From JBBQKF01 sp038326615 (GTDB lineage Bacteria > Bacillota > Clostridia > Saccharofermentanales > UBA5734), in assembly GCA_038326615.1 (NCBI GenBank), contig JBBQKF010000012.1:1-52970 (forward strand): a stretch of DNA of 52,970 nucleotides, written 5' to 3'. This document shows, in pieces, positions 43,958 to 52,831 of this stretch. The notes under the pieces were generated by a model. It did not search any database. It saw nothing but the letters and a program-made list of their open reading frames with translations, and had not been told where the DNA came from. A program made the translations under genes and the position numbers. How positions within the stretch are numbered: the first letter of the stretch is position 1; every line of letters begins with the position of its first letter.

Positions 43958-44998
43958 ATGACAAAAATGTTAAAAGAAATCTACGAACAACCAAAAGTTT
44001 TATCAGGTATTGAGAAAGAAAACAAAACGACTTTAAATCTTTTGGTAAAAGAACTTAAGGAAAGAAACATAGGGCATGCCGTTTTTGCTGCTAGGGGAAC
44101 ATCTGATCATGCAAGTATTTACGGACAATATTTGCTGGGCATTTATCAGGGAGTTGTTTCAGCTCTTGCAATTCCTTCATGTATAACACTTTACAATGGA
44201 AAACTTGATTTATCAAATGACCTGGTTATTGGTGTGTCACAGTCTGGAAAAGCTGCAGATGCTTACGCTATAATCGAAAGAGGGAATAGGCAAGGAGCAA
44301 TAACGGTTGCTATAACTAATGACAAAAATTCTCCGATGGCAATGCTTGCAAAATATCATTTATATTGCAATGCCGGTCTTGAAGAAAGTGTTGCAGCAAC
44401 AAAAACTTTTACGGCACAAATGTATTTACTGGCTTTATTGACTGCTTATTGGAGTAAAAATGATGAGTTACTTAAAAATTTACGCGATGTGCCACAGTTT
44501 ATGGAAAAGATGCTATCAAATCTTGGAGAAGAAATACAAGGTCAGGTCAATAGATTCAGATACATAAAAGAAGGATTTATTTTAGCAAGAGGAATTGGTT
44601 ATCCTATAGCATTAGAAGCGACATTAAAAATTCAGGAAACTTGTTATATAAAAATGAAAGGGTATGCAATTTCGGATTTTTATCATGGCCCTTTAGCTCA
44701 AGTTGATGCTGATATGCCAGTGATTATTATGGCACCTGAAGGAGCAGCTTTTGAAGACACAAAAGAAATGATTCACAAAATTAAATCAATCGGCACACAG
44801 GTTCTCGTTATAACCGATGATGTTAATCTTTCAAAAGAAGTTGAACAATCAGTTCTTTTACCTAAAACAGGATCTGAAGTAACTTCTGCATTTCTTTTTG
44901 CTGCATTTGCTCAATATTTTGCACAGCTTTTATCAATTTCAAAAGGATTAAATCCTGATAGTCCAAGATTGCTTAAAAAAATTACAATTACAAAATGA
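43958..44998 (+). CDS. SIS-domain amino-sugar isomerase/deaminase (GlmS C-terminal-like)
   Basis: A 346-aa protein made of two SIS domains, equal to the isomerase half of GlmS without the glutaminase half. The signatures are ARGTSDHASIYGQY, the phosphate loop GVSQSGKAADA, ESVAATKTFTAQ, and SDFYHGPLAQVD. Such stand-alone proteins include NagB-II type glucosamine-6-phosphate deaminases and related sugar isomerases. Next to a deacetylase and a kinase, deamination of a hexosamine 6-phosphate to a ketose phosphate is the best guess. An AAGGAGC ribosome site precedes the ATG. Confidence 0.85.
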   Translation: MTKMLKEIYEQPKVLSGIEKENKTTLNLLVKELKERNIGHAVFAARGTSDHASIYGQYLLGIYQGVVSALAIPSCITLYNGKLDLSNDLVIGVSQSGKAADAYAIIERGNRQGAITVAITNDKNSPMAMLAKYHLYCNAGLEESVAATKTFTAQMYLLALLTAYWSKNDELLKNLRDVPQFMEKMLSNLGEEIQGQVNRFRYIKEGFILARGIGYPIALEATLKIQETCYIKMKGYAISDFYHGPLAQVDADMPVIIMAPEGAAFEDTKEMIHKIKSIGTQVLVITDDVNLSKEVEQSVLLPKTGSEVTSAFLFAAFAQYFAQLLSISKGLNPDSPRLLKKITITK

Positions 44999-45137
44999 TT
45001 AAAACAAATTTGAATAAGTTCATTTATTACATTTCTGAAAATTTATAATATTACATTATTACAAGTGCTAATCAATTGATTTTATTGCGACTAGTAATTA
45101 TTTAGAATCATAGACTTATTATTTTATAAGGATTTGC

Positions 45138-45241
45138 ATTGGATTTGATACAATAATTTGTAAGATGAATTATTGAGACTACTGGTCGAATTGGATTTAA
45201 TACAAAAATTTATTGATAAATTATAGAGACTACTGGCCAAA
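45138..45241. repeat. 52-bp tandem duplication before the deacetylase gene
   Basis: Two adjacent units (45138-45189 and 45190-45241), each starting ATTGGATTT and ending GAGACTACTGG plus a few bases, about 80 percent alike by eye. They lie 61 bp before the LmbE-type gene and could be a duplicated regulator site. Confidence 0.8.
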
Positions 45242-45302
45242 AAAATAAGATTTAAATTCAAAAACACTAAAATAATCGAAACCTAAAGAAAGAGTGATTG
45301 AT

Positions 45303-46154
45303 ATGGTTTTAAAAAATAAGGAAGCAGAACTTTTTATCCCGGATAATACAAACGAGGAAATTGCTTTAGCAAGAACAACTTCACTTTGTTTTGCAGCACA
45401 TCAGGATGATATCGAAATTATGGCGTATTCGCCAATTTCGCAATGCTTTAATAGCAACGAAAAATGGTTTACAGGTGTTGTTGTAACTGATGGTGCAGGG
45501 TCCCCAAGAGCTGGTGTATATGAACAATTCACTGATGAGGAAATGAAACGAATAAGAGTCAAAGAACAAAAGACAGCAGCTCTGATTGGAAATTATTCAG
45601 CGCAATTTTTGCTTGCATATAAAAGTTGCGAAGTTAAGTCTAAATCAAGTAGAGAAATTATTGATGAAATAAAGGATATTATTCTTAGGTGTAATCCAGA
45701 AGTCATTTATACACATAATCTTGCGGATAAACACGATACCCATGTTGCAGTTGTTTTGAGAGTAATACAAGCTATTAGGGAGTTGCCTTTGGGGATGAGA
45801 CATGCGAAAGTATATTCAATGGAAGTATGGAGAGGCCTTGACTGGCTTAATGATGAGGACAAAACAAGTTTTGATACATCAAGCCACCCCAACATGGCAG
45901 CAGCTTTGCTTGGCGTATTTGATAGTCAGATAGCGGGTGGTAAAAGATATGATGCTGCGGCAATCGGGAGAAGAAGTGCAAATGCTACTTTTTTTGCAAG
46001 CCATAGTATTGACAGTAGTGACAGCCTTAATTTTGGTCTCGATATAACATCCCTCATCAATAATAATGTATTATCGCCTGAACGTTTCATTGAAGGGTAT
46101 ATAAATAATTTTAAAAACGAAGTTTTAAATCGATTGGAGAAACTTGACCGATGA
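45303..46154 (+). CDS. PIG-L/LmbE-family deacetylase
   Basis: A 283-aa protein of the PIG-L family, zinc enzymes that remove N-acetyl groups from glucosamine-containing compounds. The zinc motif AHQDDIE (for the usual PHPDDE) is near residue 35, and the third ligand lies in THNLADKHDTHVAV near residue 140. ATG 45303 is preferred over GTG 45294, which has no spacing for the GAAAGAG site. The ROK gene overlaps its stop (ATGA). With the SIS and ROK proteins it suggests deacetylation of N-acetylated sugars taken into the cell. Confidence 0.85.
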   Translation: MVLKNKEAELFIPDNTNEEIALARTTSLCFAAHQDDIEIMAYSPISQCFNSNEKWFTGVVVTDGAGSPRAGVYEQFTDEEMKRIRVKEQKTAALIGNYSAQFLLAYKSCEVKSKSSREIIDEIKDIILRCNPEVIYTHNLADKHDTHVAVVLRVIQAIRELPLGMRHAKVYSMEVWRGLDWLNDEDKTSFDTSSHPNMAAALLGVFDSQIAGGKRYDAAAIGRRSANATFFASHSIDSSDSLNFGLDITSLINNNVLSPERFIEGYINNFKNEVLNRLEKLDR

Positions 46155-47539
46155 AATTTTTAAATTTGGATTTAAACGTAAACAAGATTCCATCACTAGA
46201 TAATTCTTTTATCCCACTTTGTGTATTTAACGACACATTTCTTCAAACTGCAAAGAAACCTTTTATTGTTGCAATTGAAAGGAATTCAGGTCTTGTATCA
46301 AGATATGAGACATTCATTCATGGAACCAATGAAATGTTTGAAACGGATTGCTATTATGTTGAGCGCTTAGTAAAATTTTTAATTTGGGCTAAAGGTGGGT
46401 TCAAAGTATTTTTATGCGGTGATGAAAATGTAGCAAATGAAATTAAAACTATATATAGTTATTTGGGTTTAAGAACTTTTGATGTAAAATTTATGGAAAA
46501 AGTTTTTGAGCGCAAATTCGAAATTGTTTCTAACACAATTGATGAGTGTCCTTCCGAAAAAGAAACATCAAAATCAATTGGAAGACATCTTGATGGCTAC
46601 AGAATAGGGTTTGATGCAGGCGGAAGTGATAGAAAAGTATCAGCAGTTGTTAATGGTGAATCTATTTATAGTGAAGAAACAATATGGTTTCCGAAAGTAA
46701 ATGAAGACCCAAAATATCATTATCAGGGGATTGTTGAGTCTTTAAAAAATGCAGCAGCTAAAATGCCTCGTGTAGATGCAATTGGTATTAGTTCCGCAGG
46801 AATATATATTGATAACCGAACAATGGTTGCATCATTGTTTTTAAAAGTGCCTGAAGATCAGTTTGACAGTAAGGTAAAGGATATTTATATTCGCGCCGCC
46901 AAAGAAATCGGAGATATTCCGGTTGAAGTAGTAAATGATGGTGATGTTACAGCATTAGCTGGCGCTATGGACTTAAATGATACTAATGTTCTTGGTATTG
47001 CAATGGGAACTAGCGAAGCTGCTGGATTTGTTGATTCACATGGGAATATTACCGGATGGCTTAATGAACTTGCTTTTGCACCTATTGATTCACAAACTGG
47101 TGCAATAGAAGATGAGTGGTCAGGGGATATTGGGTGTGGTGTAAAATATTTTTCACAGGATGCTATTATAAAATTAGCACCAAAAGCTGGTATAACTTTG
47201 AACGAATCACTTTCTCCTGCAGAAAAATTAAAGCATATTCAGACTCTACTTATTAAAAAGCATCCATGTGCTATTAAAATTTATGAATCAATTGGTGTTT
47301 ATCTAGGATATACAATAAAACTTTATTCATCTTTTTATGATATAAAACACATTATTTTGCTTGGTCGTGTTATGTCTGGTGAGGGTGGAGATATCATAGC
47401 AAAAAATGCAAAGGTAGTTTTAGTCTCAGAATATCCAATGCTTTCTAAAAAAATTGAAATCCATTTGCCGGATGAAAAAAGTAGACGTGTAGGGCAGAGC
47501 TTTGCAGCAGCTTCATTGCCACTTATAAAAGCTAAATAA
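46151..47539 (+). CDS. ROK-like sugar kinase with extra N-terminal domain
   Basis: A 462-aa protein. About residues 1-150 form an N-terminal domain of unknown type; from residue 151 it becomes an actin-fold kinase with YRIGFDAGGSDRKVSAVVNG, VVNDGDVTALAGA and IAMGTSEAAGF phosphate motifs. The classical ROK zinc motif (CxCGxxGC) is missing; at that place it reads WSGDIGCGVKYF. It may phosphorylate the amino sugar released by the deacetylase. The ATGA overlap shows tight coupling to it. Function in detail unknown; a BadF-like regulatory role is less likely. Confidence 0.75.
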   Translation: MKFLNLDLNVNKIPSLDNSFIPLCVFNDTFLQTAKKPFIVAIERNSGLVSRYETFIHGTNEMFETDCYYVERLVKFLIWAKGGFKVFLCGDENVANEIKTIYSYLGLRTFDVKFMEKVFERKFEIVSNTIDECPSEKETSKSIGRHLDGYRIGFDAGGSDRKVSAVVNGESIYSEETIWFPKVNEDPKYHYQGIVESLKNAAAKMPRVDAIGISSAGIYIDNRTMVASLFLKVPEDQFDSKVKDIYIRAAKEIGDIPVEVVNDGDVTALAGAMDLNDTNVLGIAMGTSEAAGFVDSHGNITGWLNELAFAPIDSQTGAIEDEWSGDIGCGVKYFSQDAIIKLAPKAGITLNESLSPAEKLKHIQTLLIKKHPCAIKIYESIGVYLGYTIKLYSSFYDIKHIILLGRVMSGEGGDIIAKNAKVVLVSEYPMLSKKIEIHLPDEKSRRVGQSFAAASLPLIKAK

Positions 47540-47808
47540 GACTATCGCGTTTATTTTTATTTAGTGAACTAACGCAATAGTATTTTGCTGAAATTATATC
47601 TATTAGTTATTCGTTATTTTAGGACCTTAGGGTTAATGTTTGATAAATAGTAAAATTTTAGAAATAACGTTAAAAAGTCAATACTTGAATAACTATTCAA
47701 TTGGATTTTCTTTGTTTTATATCTTTTATATGATAAAATTGCAGTATGTAAATTAATTTATGTACTGCATTTTTTAAAATTGCCACAGTACTAAGAGATT
47801 GAGGTTTC
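47540..47808. other. Gap with a terminator-like hairpin, then the araC promoter region
   Basis: An imperfect hairpin (ACTATCGCGTT with AACTAACGCAATAGT, 47552-47584) follows the ROK gene and may end its transcript; its outer bases resemble the MITE ends (CTAT-GCGTT). The rest is AT-rich without a gene. Confidence 0.45.
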
Positions 47809-48711
47809 ATGGATTATATAAAGACGCCTATAAAAATCGAAATATCCGTCAATAAAATTGTGACTATTCATTATTTTGAATATGCAAAGGACTATGTTTT
47901 CCATGGAGAAAAGCATAATTTCTGGGAATTCGTTTATGTGGACAAGGGCGAGATTGAAGTTATGGCTGACAAAACAGGTTACATTTTAAAACAAGGTGAA
48001 ATGATTTTTCATCAGCCAAATGAGTTTCATAATGTATGGGCAAATGGTAAAATAGCGCCGAATCTTGTTATTGTATCTTTTAAATGTAAATCGAAGGCAA
48101 TGGATTATTTTAAAGGCAAAATTATTAAAGTTAACGATACGGAAAATGAACTTTTGGCAGATATAATTAACGAAGCAAAAAATGCATACTCTTCGCCATT
48201 AGATGACACCTTTTTAATAAAGCTCGAAAAAAGACCGAACTCATTATTTGGAAGCGAGCAATTAATAAGAAATGATCTCGAAAGACTTTTTATATTTTTA
48301 TTTCGTAAAGGTATAAGTATTGTTAAAAGCAGTAAAATATCCACGGTAACCAAACAACGCTTTGATCAAAGTTTTGTTGAAAGAATTGAAGAATTTTTAC
48401 ATTTACATCTAAATGACAATATAACCTTCACGGATGTTTGCAGGTTTATGAATCTTAGTGGAACAAAAGTTAAAGTTCTTTTCAAATTATATAAAGGGTC
48501 CGGAGTTATGGAATTTTATGGCGATATGAAAATAACTGAAGCGACGAGAATGATTCGTGAGGAATCATATAATTTTACAGAAATATCTGAAAAACTCAAC
48601 TATGCCTCCGTCCATTATTTTTCGAGACATTTTAAAAGAGTTACTGGAATGACGCCAACAGAATACTCAACATCAATTAAAGCAAAATCAAATATCAGCA
48701 AAAATAAATAA
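47809..48711 (+). CDS. AraC-family transcriptional regulator with cupin sensor
   Basis: A 300-aa protein. The N-terminal 100 residues form a cupin sugar-binding domain (HGEKHNFWEFVYVDKGEIEVM, then GEMIFHQPNEFHNVW). The C-terminal 100 residues are two AraC helix-turn-helix motifs (FTDVCRFMNLSGTKVKVLFKLYKG and FTEISEKLNYASVHYFSRHFKRVTGMTPTEY). It follows the amino-sugar genes and probably activates them in response to a sugar; the 16-bp and 52-bp repeats upstream of those genes are candidate binding sites. Confidence 0.9.
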   Translation: MDYIKTPIKIEISVNKIVTIHYFEYAKDYVFHGEKHNFWEFVYVDKGEIEVMADKTGYILKQGEMIFHQPNEFHNVWANGKIAPNLVIVSFKCKSKAMDYFKGKIIKVNDTENELLADIINEAKNAYSSPLDDTFLIKLEKRPNSLFGSEQLIRNDLERLFIFLFRKGISIVKSSKISTVTKQRFDQSFVERIEEFLHLHLNDNITFTDVCRFMNLSGTKVKVLFKLYKGSGVMEFYGDMKITEATRMIREESYNFTEISEKLNYASVHYFSRHFKRVTGMTPTEYSTSIKAKSNISKNK

Positions 48712-48889
48712 CTCGAATTTCTATTTCCACAACTGTGAATCTTTTATAATTTGATGTTATTTTAATTTCTATTTTTAAAAATATTAATAAAATTGAAATA
48801 GCTAATATTATTACAAATCTTAAACCAAAGATTTGCGTACTGAATAATACAATTGATAAATAATATAGCAAATTAGAAAAATATTTGCA

Positions 48890-48931
48890 AAAAAAGCATT
48901 AACAGTCATAAAGAAAGTTAATGCCTTTTTG
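48890..48931. terminator. Bidirectional terminator
   Basis: GCATTAAC (48896-48903) and GTTAATGC (48917-48924) form a perfect stem flanked by an A run and a T run. It lies between the AraC gene and the convergent small membrane protein gene. Confidence 0.85.
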
Positions 48932-48971
48932 ATAATTATACAATTTAAAGTGTAAACACATCTTGCTAAAT

Positions 48972-49184
48972 TTATTTTTTACTTATTAGCCAAGCATAGA
49001 ATACTGTGGCAAAAATGGTAAAAGCGAATATGAAAATAATAAGAAGGGATAGCATCATCATCATAAATCCATTATGACGCATTTTCTTATTTTTTTTATT
49101 TATACCAATAAGCCATATTGCCATACCAATAAAAATTGGCGAAACTGAAAAAATTAAGAAAGCGGGAAGAATAAATGAAGACAT
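48972..49184 (-). CDS. Small membrane protein (two helices)
   Basis: A 70-aa protein with two hydrophobic helices (about residues 4-27 and 41-66) joined by a basic loop (NKKNKKMRHNG). The ATG has GAAAGGA eight bases before it and a terminator follows the stop, so it looks real. I cannot assign a function. Confidence 0.65.
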   Translation of the reverse strand: MSSFILPAFLIFSVSPIFIGMAIWLIGINKKNKKMRHNGFMMMMLSLLIIFIFAFTIFATVFYAWLISKK

Positions 49185-49368
49185 AATATTAGTCCTTTCA
49201 ATTTAAAGAAAATTTAATTTCCTTTTTGTGTGTTTATCTTACACCCTATTTAATCAAAGATATCATAAAATAGAGATTTTAAGTTATCACAATACCACTA
49301 TTGCAAGGTATCTACATATGAAAAATTTAAGATAACAAATTTAAATTCTCGAGATATCGGATTAATTC

Positions 49369-50439
49369 TTATAACTTAACAATCCAGCCAAAATCATCAG
49401 AGAGTCTACCGTATTGGATTCCTGTAATTGTATCATATAATTTCTGGCTAAAAGGTCCAATAACATTGTCGTTGAAAGTAACAGATTCATCGTTCCATTT
49501 CATTAATCCAACAGGTGATATAACAGCAGCAGTACCTGATCCGAAAACCTCAGAAACTCTGCCTTCTTTTGCTGCACTAAATACTTCTTCAATAGACAAT
49601 TTTCTTTCTTCTACTGCCATACCCCATGAATTTGCTAAATCAATAACTGTTTTACGAGTAATACCGGGCAAGGTGCTTCCACATAGTGAAGGGGTAACAA
49701 GCTTACCGTCTATAACAAAAAAGACGTTCATTGCTCCAACTTCTTCAATATATTTACGTTCAACTCCGTCAAGCCATAATACCTGTACGAACCCAGCTTT
49801 ATATGCTTTTGCCTGAGATGCAAGACTTGAAGCATAATTTCCAGGCGTTTTAGCGAATCCTGTACCACCCTTAACAGCACGGACATATTCATTTTCGACA
49901 TAAATGTTAACAGGATTTAACCCTTGAGGATAATATGCACCTGATGGTGAAAGAATTATAATAAATGAATATGTTTTTGATGGGCGTACTCCTAGAAATG
50001 GATCAGTTGAAATTATAAATGGTCTTATATACAATGATGTTTCAGGCGCACTAGGAACCCAATCCTGATCGATTCTAACTAATTCTTCAAGGCACTCTAC
50101 ACAATATTCAGGATCAATCTGAGGTATGACCATACGTTCATTTGAAACATTAATTCTTCTCATGTTATCAATCGGACGGAAAAGATTTATTGATCCATCT
50201 TTCGTTCTATATGCCTTTAATCCTTCGAAAATTGCCTGCCCATAATGGAAAACCATTGTTGAGGGGTCAAGTAAAAGTGGTCCATAAGGAATAATACGTG
50301 GATTGTACCAACCTTTATCTTCTTCATAATCCATAATGAACATGTGGTCGGTAAATGTCTGTCCGAAACCTAACTTAGTTTCATCAGCGGGTTTTGATTT
50401 AGGGGACGTTGTCTTAGTTACTGTAATTTTTGGATTCAT
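49369..50439 (-). CDS. ilvE: Branched-chain amino acid aminotransferase
   Basis: A 356-aa pyridoxal-phosphate enzyme of fold type IV, catalysing the last step of valine, leucine and isoleucine synthesis and the first step of their breakdown. The long (eukaryote/Firmicute-like) type is indicated by YGPLLLDPSTMVFHYGQAIFEGLKAYR, IRPFIISTDPFLGVRPS, and GGTGFAKTPGNYA with the PLP lysine. SGTAAVISPVG is the phosphate loop. The start at 50439 is seven bases after AAAGGATGG; an upstream ATG at 50451 overlaps that site. No T-box leader was seen in the upstream 370 bp. Confidence 0.95.
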   Translation of the reverse strand: MNPKITVTKTTSPKSKPADETKLGFGQTFTDHMFIMDYEEDKGWYNPRIIPYGPLLLDPSTMVFHYGQAIFEGLKAYRTKDGSINLFRPIDNMRRINVSNERMVIPQIDPEYCVECLEELVRIDQDWVPSAPETSLYIRPFIISTDPFLGVRPSKTYSFIIILSPSGAYYPQGLNPVNIYVENEYVRAVKGGTGFAKTPGNYASSLASQAKAYKAGFVQVLWLDGVERKYIEEVGAMNVFFVIDGKLVTPSLCGSTLPGITRKTVIDLANSWGMAVEERKLSIEEVFSAAKEGRVSEVFGSGTAAVISPVGLMKWNDESVTFNDNVIGPFSQKLYDTITGIQYGRLSDDFGWIVKL

Positions 50440-50743
50440 AGCTATTACCATCCTTTATACATTATCATTAAAAAGATATTATATGCCTATATTATAGTTA
50501 CATCAAGTCCAAATGAATAATAAATGAGATGAAAAACGCTCAAAACATGAATGAAAAATGAGTAAATTTGCAAAATCATAAAAATCATTACATTATTTTG
50601 TAAATAATTCAAAAAATTTCAATATCGATTTCAATACAAATCATAAAATCAAAATATTTTCTTACATATAATTCGCAAATTTCATTACATTTATAAAAGT
50701 ATAAATCAAAAATTCAAATTATTTTATCAAAATTTAATAATAA

Positions 50744-50757
50744 CGAAAATATGTTCG
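50744..50757. promoter_or_regulatory. LexA (SOS) box upstream of uvrB
   Basis: CGAAAATATGTTCG differs at one position from the Firmicute LexA box (CGAACATATGTTCG, core GAAC-N4-GTTC). It is just upstream of a candidate promoter (GTGGCA 50764-50769, TATAAT 50788-50793) for uvrB, a common SOS gene. Confidence 0.75.
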
Positions 50758-50833
50758 GAAAATGTGGCATCTGATTAAAATTCATGATATAATTATTTTT
50801 ATTGGCGAAGGCTAAATTAATGAGGTGAAAATC

Positions 50834-52831
50834 ATGAGTGATTTTATTCTTAAAACTGATATGACTCCTTGTGGAGATCAGATTTTGGCGATTGATAAAC
50901 TTTTACAAGGAATAAAAGAAGGTCAAAAATACCAGACATTGCTAGGTGTTACAGGATCAGGTAAGACCTATACAATGGCTAACGTTATTGAGAAACTAAA
51001 CCGCCCGACCTTAGTAATGGCACATAACAAGACGCTTGCCGCACAGCTGTGCGAAGAGTTTAAATCATTTTTCCCTGACAATGCAGTAGAATACTTTGTT
51101 AGCTACTACGATTATTATCAACCTGAAGCATATATTCCACATACCGATACCTATATAGAGAAAGATTCTGCGATTAATGAAGAAATTGACAGACTTCGCC
51201 ATTCAGCAACAGCATCAATCCTTGAACGTAGAGATGTAATTGTTGTTTCTAGTGTATCTTGTATTTATGGATTAGGAGACCCTGAAGATTATAAGGAGAT
51301 GATGCTATCTCTTCGCCCAGGAATGCAAATTGATCGTGACAAGTTGATACAGGAACTTATTCATCAGCAATATAATCGTAACGATTTTGAGTTAAAGAGA
51401 GGAACTTTCAGAGTTCGGGGTGATAGTCTTGACATCATACCTGCAGATATGGATGATACGATTATCAGGGTTTCATTTTTTGGTGATGAAATCGAGAAAA
51501 TTTCAGATATTGATAAGGTAACTGGTAAAATAAGAGGTGCAAGGAAATATATATCAATTTTCCCCGCATCACACTATGTAACTACCCCCGAGAAAATGAA
51601 GTTTGCAATTAAGAATATTGAGATTGAACTTGACGAAAGACTCGAAGAATTAAGGTCACAAGGTAAACTTGTAGAAGCATATAGACTTGAGCAAAGAACG
51701 ATGTATGACCTTGAAATGCTCAAGGAAACTGGGTTTTGTAAAGGAATTGAGAACTATTCGAGACATATTTCAGGGCGTGCACCAGGTTCAGCACCATTTA
51801 CATTAATTAATTTTTTCCCGGAAGATTATCTTTTGATTATTGACGAATCTCACGTTACCGTTCCACAGATAGGTGCAATGTATAATGGAGATCGTTCACG
51901 CAAGAATGCGCTTGTTGATTTTGGGTTCAGACTTCCATCTGCATACGATAATCGGCCTTTAATGTTTGAAGAATTTGAGAAAAGAATGGGACAGACAGTC
52001 TTTGTCAGTGCAACTCCATCTAAATACGAAGCAGCACATTCAACGCAGGTAGTTGAACAGATTATCAGACCAACAGGTCTTGTCGATCCTTTAATTTACA
52101 TAAGACCTATTGAAGGACAAATCGAGGATCTTATTAGTGAAATTAAGCTTACAACTTCGCGTGGAGAACGTTCACTTGTATTAACGCTAACTAAGAGAAT
52201 GGCTGAGGACTTAACAGCATTTTTTAAGGAAGAAGGGCTTAAAGTTAAGTATTTGCACTCGGATATTGATACCGTTGAGAGAATGAAGATTCTAAGGAAT
52301 CTAAGAAAAGGCGATTTTGATATTCTCGTTGGGATTAACCTTTTAAGAGAAGGTCTTGATTTGCCTGAAGTTTCATTGATAGCAATTCTTGATGCTGATA
52401 AAGAAGGCTTTTTGCGTTCGAATACCTCGCTTATTCAGATTGTAGGAAGAGCTGCAAGAAACATTAACGGAAGAGTTGTTATGTATGCGGATAGAGTTAC
52501 AGATTCTATGTTTAATACAATTTCCGAGACAAACAGAAGACGTGAAATCCAAATTCAATATAATATCGAAAACAATATTACCCCTAAATCTATTCGCAAA
52601 GAAATTCGTGATGTAATCGACACTTTGGAAGATATCGCAGAACAAGAGGGTATAGACAAGAATTTGGCTGATGGATTGTTTAAGAATAAGTCAGACGGAC
52701 TAACAATGAACGAGAAGAAAAAGCTTGCAGTTAAGATCGAAAAAGAAATGAAAGAAGCCGCAAAGAATCTTGACTTTGAAGAGGCGGCACACCTTCGTGA
52801 CCTTCTGATATCATTAAAGTCGAAACTATAA
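50834..52831 (+). CDS. uvrB: UvrABC system protein B
   Basis: A 665-aa DNA-damage-recognition helicase of nucleotide excision repair. Walker A GVTGSGKT (about residues 39-46), the YYDYYQPEAYIP beta-hairpin region that inserts into DNA, the LIIDESHVT Walker B, and the C-terminal UVR motif (FEEAAHLRD) for UvrC contact are all present. The start at ATG 50834 follows GAGGTGA; a GTG at 50825 is inside that site. A LexA box upstream indicates SOS control. Confidence 0.98.
   Translation: MSDFILKTDMTPCGDQILAIDKLLQGIKEGQKYQTLLGVTGSGKTYTMANVIEKLNRPTLVMAHNKTLAAQLCEEFKSFFPDNAVEYFVSYYDYYQPEAYIPHTDTYIEKDSAINEEIDRLRHSATASILERRDVIVVSSVSCIYGLGDPEDYKEMMLSLRPGMQIDRDKLIQELIHQQYNRNDFELKRGTFRVRGDSLDIIPADMDDTIIRVSFFGDEIEKISDIDKVTGKIRGARKYISIFPASHYVTTPEKMKFAIKNIEIELDERLEELRSQGKLVEAYRLEQRTMYDLEMLKETGFCKGIENYSRHISGRAPGSAPFTLINFFPEDYLLIIDESHVTVPQIGAMYNGDRSRKNALVDFGFRLPSAYDNRPLMFEEFEKRMGQTVFVSATPSKYEAAHSTQVVEQIIRPTGLVDPLIYIRPIEGQIEDLISEIKLTTSRGERSLVLTLTKRMAEDLTAFFKEEGLKVKYLHSDIDTVERMKILRNLRKGDFDILVGINLLREGLDLPEVSLIAILDADKEGFLRSNTSLIQIVGRAARNINGRVVMYADRVTDSMFNTISETNRRREIQIQYNIENNITPKSIRKEIRDVIDTLEDIAEQEGIDKNLADGLFKNKSDGLTMNEKKKLAVKIEKEMKEAAKNLDFEEAAHLRDLLISLKSKL

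Noticed and set aside
50452..50743. T-box leader for ilvE
   Set aside because: No T-box sequence (AGGGTGGAACCGCG-like) is present on the minus strand upstream of ilvE.
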